From Myxococcota bacterium (GTDB lineage Bacteria; Myxococcota_A; UBA9160; SMWR01), in the NCBI GenBank assembly GCA_039030075.1, contig JBCCEW010000004.1, forward strand, positions 267,713 to 331,712: a stretch of DNA of 64,000 nt, written 5' to 3'. Positions within the stretch are counted from its first letter, which is position 1. Each line of letters begins with the position of its first letter. Both the position numbers and the translations under genes were made by a program. Below are positions 17,238 to 25,602 of the stretch, piece after piece. The notes under the pieces are model-generated. The model was not told the origin of the DNA. It searched no databases and saw nothing but the letters and a program-made list of their open reading frames with translations.

Positions 17238-18248
17238 ATGAAGATCGACGCATCGCTGATGGACATCGCCTCGACGGCCGGCGAGAGCGCCCGCCGGCTC
17301 GAGGAGCAGGGCTACGACGGTGCCTTCACCTTCGAAGGTCCCCACGATCCCTTCTTCCCGCTGGCCATGGCGGCCCAGGCGACCGAACGCATCCAGCTCT
17401 ACCCCGCGATCGCGATCGCCTTCTCGCGCAACCCGATGCTGCTCGCCAACATCGGCTGGGACCTCCAGGAGCTCTCGAAGGGACGCTTCCTGCTCGGCCT
17501 CGGCACCCAGATCCGGCCCCACATCGAGAAGCGCTTCTCGATGCCGTGGTCGAAGCCGGCGGCGCGCATGCGCGAGATGGTCCTGGCGATCAAGGAGATC
17601 TGGCGCTGCTGGGCCGAGAACGATCGGCTCGACTTCCGAGGCGAGTTCTACCAGCACACGCTGATGACGCCGATGTTCAACCCCGGTGCGAACCCCTTCG
17701 GCAATCCGCCGATCTTCGTGGCCGGCGTCGGGCCGAAGATGACCGAAGTGGTGGGCGAGGTGGCCGACGGATTCTTCGTCCACCCGTTCCACACGGCGAA
17801 GTCGATCGACGAAATGACCCTCCCCGCACTCGAGCGCGGCGCGTCGCGCGCGGGTCGCGCGGTGAAGGACGTCCAGCTGTCGTTCCAGATCATGGTGGCC
17901 AGCGGGTCGAACGACGAGGAGATCGAAGCCGTCCGCCAGAAGACGAAGGGACAGATCGCCTTCTACGGCTCCACGCCGGCCTACAAGGTCGTCCTCGACG
18001 CCCATGGCTGGGGCGGCCTCCAGCCCGAGCTCAACGCGCTGTCGAAGCGCGGTCAGTGGGACGAGATGACGAAGCTGATCGACGACGACGTCCTGGAAGC
18101 CATCGCCGTCTGCGGGCCGATGAACGAGATCGCCCACCGGGTGCGCGAACGCTGCGGTGCCCACGCCGATCGCGTGAGCCTGCTCGCCCATTTCAATCGC
18201 GGCCACGAAGGCTGGGCCGACGTGGCGCGCGAGCTGTCCGGGAACTGA
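17238..18248 (+). CDS. LLM-class (F420-type) flavin oxidoreductase
   Basis: The protein has 336 residues with the luciferase-like TIM barrel: EEQGYDGAFTFEGPHDPF, RIQLYPAIAIAFSRNPM, ELSKGRFLLGLGTQ and a final HADRVSLLAHF. It most resembles the F420-dependent branch, which uses coenzyme F420 rather than FMN. No F420 biosynthesis genes are in view. A ribosome-binding site CAGGAG precedes the ATG. It is next to crotonase and flavoprotein genes that suggest breakdown of a hydrophobic acid or terpenoid-like compound. That pathway assignment is inference. Confidence 0.86.
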   Translation: MKIDASLMDIASTAGESARRLEEQGYDGAFTFEGPHDPFFPLAMAAQATERIQLYPAIAIAFSRNPMLLANIGWDLQELSKGRFLLGLGTQIRPHIEKRFSMPWSKPAARMREMVLAIKEIWRCWAENDRLDFRGEFYQHTLMTPMFNPGANPFGNPPIFVAGVGPKMTEVVGEVADGFFVHPFHTAKSIDEMTLPALERGASRAGRAVKDVQLSFQIMVASGSNDEEIEAVRQKTKGQIAFYGSTPAYKVVLDAHGWGGLQPELNALSKRGQWDEMTKLIDDDVLEAIAVCGPMNEIAHRVRERCGAHADRVSLLAHFNRGHEGWADVARELSGN

Positions 18249-18253
18249 TCGCC

Positions 18254-19525
18254 GTGGCCGTCGGCGGAGCGACGGGGGCGCGGCTGCCGAGGTGGATCGC
18301 CGGGTTGCTCCTCGCCATCGCCGTGGCCTGCCAGCCCCTGCCCGATGCGACTCCGATGGGTCGTGAAGCGACCCTCGGACCGGCCGTGTCGGTCCGCCAC
18401 GCCGACTTCGAGGCCGCGCTCTCCGGTCCCGTCGAGACCCGCTTCGGGTCGGGCGACGCAGCGCACGTCCTGCGCGTCGCGCTTCCCGACAGCCGCCCGA
18501 TCGAGTGCTCGCTGCGGCGGGGCGAGGCGCGGTTCGCCGTCGATGTCGATCGCGAGACCGAACGACTCCTCGATGCGCTGCGCGGCGACGGGCATGCGAT
18601 CACCCACCGATCGATCTACGGGGTCCGGGCGGGCGCGATCGGCGGGACGCCCTACCTGTGGGTCGCGACCGAGTTCGTTCGCACCCGAGGCGAAGAACGC
18701 GCTTGGGGGCTGGTCAAGGTCGCGAGCGCCGAAACCGCGGGTTTCGTCGTCCTTTGCAGCCACGCGGAGGCGGGCTTCGTCGCGAGCTTCGATCGCGTCT
18801 TCGAGGAGCTGGTCGGCTCGTTGCGATCCCTCGAGCCACGCGTCGAACCGATCTTCCGCCAGATCTGCACGACGCGCTTCGGCGCGCTCGATGTCTCGTT
18901 CGCCTCCGCAGAGGTGCACCGCGAAGGCGACGGCAGCTTCGTGCTGCGCGCGGTCTCCTCGGAAGCGTTCCCGCTCACCCGGGACCAGTTGGACAGCTAT
19001 TTCTCGAGACGCGTCGAACGCAGCGACGCCGCCGGGATCCTCGCGAGCTCCCGGCTGGTCTTCTGGTCCGACGGGACACGCAAGCAGGACCTGACCCTCG
19101 ACCGCGAAGAGGGCCGCTGGCGGGTGCGAGGTCGCTTCGAGGACGCCGAGGTAGATCGCTTCCTCGATCACGACGGGCCCATTCACGGTCGACTGCACCA
19201 CCTCGTCGCGCTCCGACATCGGCTGCTTCCGCACCAGCCCCACCTGGTCGTCGAGCACGTCTTCTGGAGACCGTCCCCCCGCAGGACGCTTTCCGATCAC
19301 ATCGGCTCCGGCGCGCCGGCTCGAATCGAAACCGATTGGACCCGCGTGGACAACGAGGCGCCCTACGACCAGCTGGGGCGCAAGAGCTGGTACGACGGCC
19401 GTATCCGCCGCGACCAACGCGGCTTCGCGGACGCGGGGGAACTCACGGTCGGACCGGTGGCCTTGACCGTGACCTGCGTCCACCGGGAAGGCGATCTCGA
19501 GAAGCCGCCGGACCTGCGCCGCTAG
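18254..19525 (+). CDS. Predicted lipoprotein of unknown function
   Basis: I do not recognise this family. The protein has about 423 residues if the GTG at 18254 is the start. The N-terminus has a basic end and hydrophobic run (WIAGLLLAIAVAC) with a probable lipoprotein cysteine near residue 24. The mature part is soluble, with mixed strands and helices and no evident catalytic motif. It has two similar-sized halves: one ending near SLRSLEPRVEP and one rich in Arg/Asp. The gene begins 5 nt after the LLM stop, so cotranscription is likely. Its stop shares CTAG with the convergent pilin gene. Confidence 0.65.
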   Translation: MAVGGATGARLPRWIAGLLLAIAVACQPLPDATPMGREATLGPAVSVRHADFEAALSGPVETRFGSGDAAHVLRVALPDSRPIECSLRRGEARFAVDVDRETERLLDALRGDGHAITHRSIYGVRAGAIGGTPYLWVATEFVRTRGEERAWGLVKVASAETAGFVVLCSHAEAGFVASFDRVFEELVGSLRSLEPRVEPIFRQICTTRFGALDVSFASAEVHREGDGSFVLRAVSSEAFPLTRDQLDSYFSRRVERSDAAGILASSRLVFWSDGTRKQDLTLDREEGRWRVRGRFEDAEVDRFLDHDGPIHGRLHHLVALRHRLLPHQPHLVVEHVFWRPSPRRTLSDHIGSGAPARIETDWTRVDNEAPYDQLGRKSWYDGRIRRDQRGFADAGELTVGPVALTVTCVHREGDLEKPPDLRR

Positions 19526-20076
19526 AAGCGGATCCGACCCGACTCCGCGTCGCAGGGGCCGGGGACGTCCATCGACGTCCCGAACCCGGCGGAAGCGTAG
19601 ACACCCGAACCGTCGCAGGTGGTTCCGGGCAGGACGCCGGGCTTCCCCGGCCCCCCGCTCGCCGGTCGCACGAAGCCGAAGAAGCTGAACGTGCCGTCGC
19701 CGTCGAGATCGGCCCCGGCCTCGGCCGTGAAGCGCGGCCCCGCACCGGTGTCGGCGCTGGCCGCGTACTGGAACTGCACCGCGCCTTCCGGCGCCCAGCC
19801 GAGCTGGTCGAAGGTGGTACCGCCCGGCCAGGGCAACCGCCCGGTGCCGGGCGAGGTGGCCGGGACCGGCGTCGCGGCATCGATGAACAGGCCGAACTCA
19901 CTGAAGTACGCGCGCTGGGCCGTCGCGATGGCGACGAGGTTGGTGCCGGCCTCGGCCGAACGCGTGCGCAGCTGGTAGCGGAGGAAGTTCGGGATCGCGA
20001 CGGCCGCGAGCACGCCGACGATCGCCACCACGAGCATCAGCTCGATCAGCGTGAAGCCGGCGCGTCGTTGGCGCAT
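19522..20076 (-). CDS. Type IV pilin-like (prepilin) protein
   Basis: The protein has 184 residues. The prepilin peptidase site is RAG^FTLIELMLVVAIVGVL, with the conserved phenylalanine and Glu5. A hydrophobic helix that packs the pilus core follows. The C-terminal domain has two cysteines (TTCDG and GPCDA) that could form the pilin D-loop disulfide. GGGAGGG precedes the ATG at 20076. No pilus assembly genes are adjacent, so it is an orphan major- or minor-pilin/pseudopilin gene. Confidence 0.9.
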   Translation of the reverse strand: MRQRRAGFTLIELMLVVAIVGVLAAVAIPNFLRYQLRTRSAEAGTNLVAIATAQRAYFSEFGLFIDAATPVPATSPGTGRLPWPGGTTFDQLGWAPEGAVQFQYAASADTGAGPRFTAEAGADLDGDGTFSFFGFVRPASGGPGKPGVLPGTTCDGSGVYASAGFGTSMDVPGPCDAESGRIRF

Positions 20077-20167
20077 CGGGTGCCCTCCCGTCGGTTCTCC
20101 GAACGAGTGCGCCCGGGCCTCCCCGGGGCGTCCTAGGGGTATCGACACTCCGACGGATCGACCTGAG

Positions 20168-20187
20168 AACCGGCGAGACCGCCGGTT
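20168..20187. promoter_or_regulatory. 8-4-8 perfect palindrome between pilin and transporter genes
   Basis: AACCGGCG and CGCCGGTT flank a 4-nt loop, ending 5 nt before the TATCCT -10 element of the transporter gene. The flanking genes diverge, so it is not an ordinary terminator for the plus strand. An operator role is possible. Confidence 0.4.
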
Positions 20188-20192
20188 GGGCC

Positions 20193-20198
20193 TATCCT
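20193..20198 (+). promoter_or_regulatory. -10 element of a leaderless promoter (transporter/HEAT/cNMP gene)
   Basis: TATCCT is followed by 8 nt and the ATG at 20207. The 8 nt are nearly all C, so there is no ribosome-binding site. Confidence 0.5.
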
Positions 20199-20206
20199 CC
20201 GCCCCC

Positions 20207-23200
20207 ATGGCCGGTTGGAGCGAGCCCCTCTGGCGCCTGCTGCCCGCGGTGCGCCGCCCCGAGCGCTCCCGGACCCTGTTCTTCACCAGCCTCCTGCTGC
20301 TGGTGACGGCCGCTCAGACCGTCGGCCTGGCGGGCTCGGAGGCGCTCTTCCTCGCCGCCCTCTCCGCCCAGCATCTGCCCGGCGCCTTCGTAGTCGCCTC
20401 GGTGGTGACCGTGCTCGGCTCTCTCCTCTACGCGGCGTGGGTGGGACGGGCGCGCAACGATCAGCTCTTCGCCCAGATGCTGCTCGGTGCCGGGGTCGCG
20501 CTCGGGGCCGTTCCGCTCCTCGTCTCGGTGCCCTCGGCGGCCGTCCTCTACGCGCTGGTCGCCGCCTTCTATCTGACCCAGTCGATCTTCACGAACCACT
20601 TCTGGACCTTCTCGGGCGACTACTTCGACACGCTTGCCAGCAAGCGTCTGTTCCCGGTGTTCACGGTGGGCGCGAGCGTGGGGGGCTTGCTCGGCGGCCT
20701 GGTCGGCGCGGCGACGGCGCGCTTCGCCGGGCCGCTCGCGACGCTCTTCGTCTGGGGTGCGCTGCTCGTGGCGGCGAGCGCCCTGCTCTTCGCCGCGCGG
20801 CGACCACTGCGCCGCTGGGGACCGCTCACCCTGGAGGAGGCGGACGAGACCAGCATGGAGGGCGTGCGCGGAGCGGTGAGCTACCTGCGCGGCTCCCGCT
20901 TCGGTCGCTGGCTCGTGGTCTCGGCGATCGGGATGGTGCTCGCGCTCTTCATCGCCCAGTACATCTACTCGGACCTCTTCGTTCGCGCGTATCCCGACCC
21001 GGCCGACCTCGCCGTCTTCCTCTCGATCTATCTCGCCGTGACCAACGCGGTGGAGATCGTGATCGAGCTGTGGATCACGCCGTTGGCGATTCGACGTTTC
21101 GGCGTCGCGAGCAGCCACGTCGCCCATCCGGTGCTCTTGCTCGGGAGCTTCGGGGCCCTGTTCGTGTCGCCGGTGCTGGCGACCGCCATCGCCGCACGCG
21201 TGAACCGCGAGCTCGTCGAGAACGCCCTCGCCCAGCCCGTGCGCACGCTCGTGTTCAACGCCCTGCCCCCGCGCTTCCGAGGCAGGATCCGCGCATTCCT
21301 GGAGGGGATCGTCGTGTACGCGGGCATGAGCGTTGCCGGGATCGCGCTCGTCTTGATCGAGACGCCCGATCTGCGACTGCTCGCTCTGGCCGGCGGCGTG
21401 GCCGCGGCGATCTACCTGGCGGCGAACCTCGGAGCGCGTCGCGCCTACCTGCGCACCCTGATCGACGGCATCCGCAGCGGCCGCCTCGAGCTCGCCGACG
21501 TCGAGACCGACATCGGCGCCTGGGAAGCCGCGCGTCTCGCGGATCTGTGCACCGAGCTGCTGCGCAGCGACACCCAGCGTCCGTCCCGCGCGCTGCTCGA
21601 GTTGATCCCGAGCCTCGGCGCGCGCGGCCTGGTCGCGCCCCTCATCCAGGGTTTGGACCATCCGCTGGCGTCGGTGCGGCGACACTGCGCCGAGGCCATG
21701 GCGGGCTCGGACGAGGCGGTCCCTGCGCTCGAGGGCGCAATCTCGGATCCGGCGCCCGAGGTCCGCCTCGCCGCTCTGCGCGCCTTCGCACACGACCCCA
21801 AGCGGGCCAGCGGCGCCGCCCGACCCTTGCTCGATGATCGCGACCCGACCGTGCGGGCCGCGGCGGCCGCGCTCCAGCCAGACCCGGAGGCCGCTCTCGC
21901 CCCGCTGCTGGCCGACGAGGACCCGTCGGTGCGCAGCGCCGCCCTCGCGCGCTGCGACGGCCGCTTCGCGACGGCACTCCTCGACGCTGCGGGCGCCGCT
22001 TCGCCCGCGGTGCGGCAGGCGGCGCTCGAGAGCCTCGCGCGCAGCCTTCCCGAGACTCTCCCCGAAGCCCAGCTCGAGGACGCGCTCGGCGCCGACGAAC
22101 CGGCGGTTCGCGCTGCCGCGCTCGGGGTCGCGGGTCGCCGCGACGCACCACAGTCGCTCTCGACGGTGGCGCGCTTCCTGGCCGACCCGGTGGGCGAGGT
22201 GCGCGAAGCCGCAACCCGTGCCTTGAGCGCGCGCGGCGCCGATGGGGCGGCCGCGGCCTTCGGCTTTCTCGGCAGCGCCGACGAGAGCACGGCGACCGCC
22301 GCCTTCGATGCGATCGCCGGCAGCGAACACCCGGAGAAACGGAAGCGAGTGGCAGCCGAGCTCCGCCGCCGCGTCGAACTCGGTTGGCAGGCGATCGTGG
22401 GCAGCCGCACGCTCCACGGGGCCCAGGAGCTCGCCGACCGCTTCCTGCAACTCGCGGCCGGCGACGCGTTGATGCGCCATCGCCGGCTGGCCTTCCGGGC
22501 CCTCGAAGCGCTGGAGAGCCCGCGCGTGATCCGCAACGTGGAGCAGGCGCTGCGCTTCGGATCGTCGCGGGCGCGAGGCGACGCGCTCGAGGTGTTGTCG
22601 AACCTCGGCGATCGCGAAGCGTCACGCATGCTGGTGCTGATGCACGAGCAGGGCGACCTCGAAGACCGGCTGGCGTCGCTCGGTGGCGCCGTCGCCCTGC
22701 CCTCGGATCGAGCCGCGTTCCTCGAACTCGCGCGCGCGTCCGGCGACCGCTGGTACCGGCTGTCGACGGGCCACGCCGGGGTGGGCGAAGATGCCGGCGG
22801 AGGCTCGGGAAGCATGGAGCGACTGCTCGCGCTCAAGCGCGTGCCCCTGTTCGAGAATCTGAGCCTCGACCAACTCGACGCGATCAATCAACTCGCCGTC
22901 GAGCGCACCTTCGTCGCGGGCGAGTGCATCGTCCGGGAAGGCGATGCGGGGGGCGAGCTCTACCTATTGCTCGAAGGCAGCGCCGATGCCTGGCTCGGCC
23001 ACGATACGCCCGAGGCCCAACGCCTCTCGACCATGGAAGCGGGCAGCTATTTCGGAGAGATGGCGATCCTCGACAACGAGCCGCGCAGCGCGAGTGTGGT
23101 GGTCCGCGAGCCGGCGCGAGCCCTCGCGCTGGACGGTCCCAGCCTCAAGACCCTGGTGATGCAGATGCCCGAGATCGCCTTCGAGCTGCTGCGGGTCATG

Positions 23201-23245
23201 TCGGCCCGGGTCCGGACCTCGGAGCGTCGGCTGCGCGAGCGCTAG
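20207..23245 (+). CDS. Membrane transporter-like protein with HEAT repeats and C-terminal cyclic-nucleotide-binding domain
   Basis: The protein has 1012 residues. Residues 1 to about 420 hold roughly 10-12 membrane segments resembling MFS or ATP/ADP translocase-like (Npt) carriers. About 450-860 is an alanine-rich HEAT-repeat solenoid with recurring D..P.VR.AAL units. About 868-1012 is a cyclic-nucleotide-binding domain. Its phosphate-binding cassette FGEMAILDNEPRSAS keeps the Glu and Arg needed to bind cAMP or cGMP. The layout suggests a carrier or sensor gated by cyclic nucleotide or by a partner bound to the HEAT surface. The transported substrate is unknown. The start follows a leaderless-type -10. 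Confidence 0.88.
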   Translation: MAGWSEPLWRLLPAVRRPERSRTLFFTSLLLLVTAAQTVGLAGSEALFLAALSAQHLPGAFVVASVVTVLGSLLYAAWVGRARNDQLFAQMLLGAGVALGAVPLLVSVPSAAVLYALVAAFYLTQSIFTNHFWTFSGDYFDTLASKRLFPVFTVGASVGGLLGGLVGAATARFAGPLATLFVWGALLVAASALLFAARRPLRRWGPLTLEEADETSMEGVRGAVSYLRGSRFGRWLVVSAIGMVLALFIAQYIYSDLFVRAYPDPADLAVFLSIYLAVTNAVEIVIELWITPLAIRRFGVASSHVAHPVLLLGSFGALFVSPVLATAIAARVNRELVENALAQPVRTLVFNALPPRFRGRIRAFLEGIVVYAGMSVAGIALVLIETPDLRLLALAGGVAAAIYLAANLGARRAYLRTLIDGIRSGRLELADVETDIGAWEAARLADLCTELLRSDTQRPSRALLELIPSLGARGLVAPLIQGLDHPLASVRRHCAEAMAGSDEAVPALEGAISDPAPEVRLAALRAFAHDPKRASGAARPLLDDRDPTVRAAAAALQPDPEAALAPLLADEDPSVRSAALARCDGRFATALLDAAGAASPAVRQAALESLARSLPETLPEAQLEDALGADEPAVRAAALGVAGRRDAPQSLSTVARFLADPVGEVREAATRALSARGADGAAAAFGFLGSADESTATAAFDAIAGSEHPEKRKRVAAELRRRVELGWQAIVGSRTLHGAQELADRFLQLAAGDALMRHRRLAFRALEALESPRVIRNVEQALRFGSSRARGDALEVLSNLGDREASRMLVLMHEQGDLEDRLASLGGAVALPSDRAAFLELARASGDRWYRLSTGHAGVGEDAGGGSGSMERLLALKRVPLFENLSLDQLDAINQLAVERTFVAGECIVREGDAGGELYLLLEGSADAWLGHDTPEAQRLSTMEAGSYFGEMAILDNEPRSASVVVREPARALALDGPSLKTLVMQMPEIAFELLRVMSARVRTSERRLRER

Positions 23246-23333
23246 AGCCCTCGGGACGCCGCTCGCAAGGGCACTTGCGCAGTTGCAGCTCCTTGCGACT
23301 CGGGCATCCTTTGTGTGGGGGGTCGACGAGCCT

Positions 23334-23828
23334 TTGATCACCATCGCAATGTCGAAGGTGATTCGAAGCCCGCGCCAGCGGGTGTGGGACGCGCTCACGC
23401 TGCCGTCGGAACTGATCCGCTGGGACGACCGACGCCTCTCGCTGGAGGCCCCGGCGCCCGGACACCCCCGGCTGGGACAAGCCGCCGAATGGCTGTGTCT
23501 GCTGGGATCGGTCAAGGTGCGCTGCAGCGAGGAGCCGATCGAGATCTTGCCCGAGGCCCGACTGCGGACAGCGGTCGCGCTCGGCGCGTTCCGTTTCGAA
23601 GAGACCTACACCCTGGTCGACGAAGAGCCCTCGGGAACCCGCGTGTCCCTCGCCCTGGCGGCGCGCAATTCAGTCCCGCTCTTCGACAACGAGCTCGACC
23701 GCTTCGACGTCCGAAAGCTCTGCGTCGAGCGCGTCGACGCGAACCTCTCCCTCCTGCAGCGCTGGTGCGAACGGCCCCGGCGCGCACAGGACGGACGCGC
23801 TCCGCTGCCTTCGCCGCCGCTCTCCTGA
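23334..23828 (+). CDS. SRPBCC (START-like) family protein
   Basis: The protein has about 164 residues. The stretch LITIAMSKVIRSPRQRVWDALTLPSELIRWD is the usual first strand and helix of polyketide-cyclase/AHSA1-type SRPBCC folds. A later strand reads FRFEETYTLVDEEPSGTRVSL. The start is uncertain: TTG at 23334 keeps the whole first strand, ATG at 23349 would cut it, and GTG at 23313 is also possible. It is convergent with the flavoprotein gene. It likely binds a hydrophobic ligand; the biological role is unknown. Confidence 0.72.
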   Translation: MITIAMSKVIRSPRQRVWDALTLPSELIRWDDRRLSLEAPAPGHPRLGQAAEWLCLLGSVKVRCSEEPIEILPEARLRTAVALGAFRFEETYTLVDEEPSGTRVSLALAARNSVPLFDNELDRFDVRKLCVERVDANLSLLQRWCERPRRAQDGRAPLPSPPLS

Positions 23829-23838
23829 GCGGGCTCCG

Positions 23839-25182
23839 CTAGATGTGGAGCTCCTCGGGGACCCAGCGCGACGGGTCGACGAAGCGGGTCCGCTCGAGGG
23901 CCGAGAGGTCGAGCGCGCCGTAGCGGCCCGTATCGACGCGCTCGGCCATCGCCTGGCCGACGCCGTAGGACTGCATCACGCCCCGACCGGTGAAGGAATG
24001 GGCCTCGAAGAGGTTCGCGAAGCCGGGCACCGCGCCGGCGATGCCGCTGCAGTCGGGGGTGACGGCGTACAGACCCGACCAGCCCCGGACGTGTCCGCAG
24101 CGCTCGAAGCGACTCGAGCGGTGGGCGAGGCGGGGCCAGACGTGTTCCTCGAAGAACTCGCGGCCGTCGTAGTCGAAGTCGAATCCGGGAGCCTCGTCGG
24201 GCAGCGAGTAGCCGGCCAGGACGTGGGGGCCTTCCGGGTGGAAGTAGACGTCGCTCGCGTCGACCACCATGCCGTGGGCCTCGAGCGCCACCTCGCTGGG
24301 CTTCGGCACGTCGACCAGACAGATCTGGCGCCGCACGGGCTCGGTGACGTCGGTGATGCCGACCTTCGCCGAGAACACCGGGGACCAGGCGCCGAGACAG
24401 TTCACGACCACGTCGCAGCCGATGCGCACCTCGGCGGCCTGCATCGGGCGCGGGACGCGGTGGGTGACCAGGATGTCGCGGACCCGACCCGCGTCTTCGA
24501 GCACGCCGCGACGCTCGACCTCGGTGACGTGGACCGCCGACACGTGACGCAGGCTGCCGCCGGCGCCCGCGTCCCGCCGGGTCTCGACACCGCTGGCGTA
24601 GTGGCGGTTGAGGAAGCGGACGCCCCGCTCCTCGGCCTGAGAGCGGTACCAGGTGCGGACGGCGTTCGGGTTGACGAGACCGTCGTGGGGCGAGTGGGTC
24701 GCCCCGACCAGCTCGTCGAGGTTGCGGTCCAGCCAGGGAAAGCGCTCGGCGACGTCGGCGACGCTCCACGACTCGACGCCGAGCCCGTGCCGGTTCTGCA
24801 GCGTGCGCTTCTCCTGCGCCTGCCGGTACAGCTCCGCGTCGTCGTAGAGCCAGAGGTAGCCACTGCGGTCGAAGCCGAAGGTGTCGGCGTGGACCGAGAA
24901 GAAGTCGAGGGTCTCCCGGCACGTATCGATGTTCACCGGTTGCCACCAGGTGGCGCGGGCGCCACCGGCGTTGAGCTCTGAAGACGCGTAGACCCCGGCG
25001 AGATCCAGGTCGACGACGACGACGTTGCGCGCGCCGCGCGAGGCGAGGTGGTAGGCGACGCTCGCCCCGATGATGCCCCCGCCCAGGATCAGCACGTCGG
25101 CATGCCGATCGAGCGCGTCGGCACTCCCGTCCAACGCGTCGGCCTGGCGTCCCAGAGAGCCCGAGCTGTCCTCCCCCGTCAT
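23839..25182 (-). CDS. DAO-family FAD-dependent oxidoreductase (sarcosine oxidase beta / glycine oxidase-like)
   Basis: The protein has 447 residues. The FAD motif ILGGGIIGASVAYHLASRG falls near residues 33-51, after an alanine/aspartate-rich lead, and VVVVDLDLAG follows. ELNAGGARATWWQP fits the loop around covalent or tight FAD sites in sarcosine oxidase beta-type enzymes. The C-terminal end has GHVRGWSGLYAVTPDCSGI and FTGRGVMQSYGVGQAMAE. Such enzymes oxidise C-N bonds of secondary or amino acids. The substrate is unknown. TAGACT lies 7 nt before the ATG, so the transcript is probably leaderless. Confidence 0.87.
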   Translation of the reverse strand: MTGEDSSGSLGRQADALDGSADALDRHADVLILGGGIIGASVAYHLASRGARNVVVVDLDLAGVYASSELNAGGARATWWQPVNIDTCRETLDFFSVHADTFGFDRSGYLWLYDDAELYRQAQEKRTLQNRHGLGVESWSVADVAERFPWLDRNLDELVGATHSPHDGLVNPNAVRTWYRSQAEERGVRFLNRHYASGVETRRDAGAGGSLRHVSAVHVTEVERRGVLEDAGRVRDILVTHRVPRPMQAAEVRIGCDVVVNCLGAWSPVFSAKVGITDVTEPVRRQICLVDVPKPSEVALEAHGMVVDASDVYFHPEGPHVLAGYSLPDEAPGFDFDYDGREFFEEHVWPRLAHRSSRFERCGHVRGWSGLYAVTPDCSGIAGAVPGFANLFEAHSFTGRGVMQSYGVGQAMAERVDTGRYGALDLSALERTRFVDPSRWVPEELHI

Positions 25183-25189
25183 GGCGGCA

Positions 25190-25195
25190 AGTCTA
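25190..25195 (-). promoter_or_regulatory. -10 element of a leaderless promoter (DAO flavoprotein gene)
   Basis: TAGACT on the minus strand is followed by 7 nt and the ATG at 25182. There is no ribosome-binding site between them. Confidence 0.5.
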
Positions 25196-25212
25196 TCGGA
25201 GGAGCGGGTTGC

Positions 25213-25218
25213 TAGGCT
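25213..25218 (+). promoter_or_regulatory. -10 element of a leaderless promoter (small lipoprotein gene)
   Basis: TAGGCT is followed by 7 nt and the ATG at 25226. It is only 17 bp from the opposing -10 at 25190-25195, so each polymerase would contact the other's -10 as its -35 region. Confidence 0.5.
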
Positions 25219-25225
25219 CTCCGCG

Positions 25226-25591
25226 ATGGGGAGACTTCGCCGAACGCCTGCGAAGACCACGCTGATGCTCGCACTCTTCGGGTCCGTCGTGCCCCTCGCG
25301 TGCGTGAGTTCGCAGACCGTGCGGCTGCGCTGCGTTCCCGAGCAGGTCTCGATCTACGTCGACGGTGAGCTGCTCGAAGCCGGCGTCGACGAAGTCGTGC
25401 TGCGCACCGACGAACCGCACAAGATCTTCGTGAAGGCGCCCGGCTACCAGCCGAAGCTGGTCGTCCTCGAGCCGGAAACCGCCGCGGACGGCCGTCCGCA
25501 CCTCGGTCCCGACGAAGTCTGCATCGAACCCGTCGCGATCGGCGTCGACCGCAAGCTCGAGATCGAGGGCGAGCGAGACGTCCTGGAGTAG
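25226..25591 (+). CDS. Small predicted lipoprotein with PEGA-like domain
   Basis: The protein has 121 residues. The N-terminal signal (TTLMLALFGSVVPLAC) probably ends at a lipidated cysteine near residue 26. The rest resembles a PEGA-type surface domain: VSIYVDGELLEAGV followed by strands and FVKAPGYQPKLVVLE. Such domains occur in extracytoplasmic structural or binding proteins. It is divergent from the DAO flavoprotein and convergent with the histidine kinase. No partner is evident. Confidence 0.72.
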   Translation: MGRLRRTPAKTTLMLALFGSVVPLACVSSQTVRLRCVPEQVSIYVDGELLEAGVDEVVLRTDEPHKIFVKAPGYQPKLVVLEPETAADGRPHLGPDEVCIEPVAIGVDRKLEIEGERDVLE

Positions 25592-25602
25592 CGCGACCCC
25601 GC

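Noticed and set aside
19522..19525. Convergent genes sharing the CTAG of both stop codons
   Set aside because: It is real but short, and sharing stops at convergent ends is expected now and then in a compact genome.
20192..22480. A 762-codon open frame antisense to the transporter/HEAT/cNMP gene
   Set aside because: High G+C makes long antisense frames common. Its product is Arg/His/Gln-rich without domains, while the other strand encodes a clear family protein.
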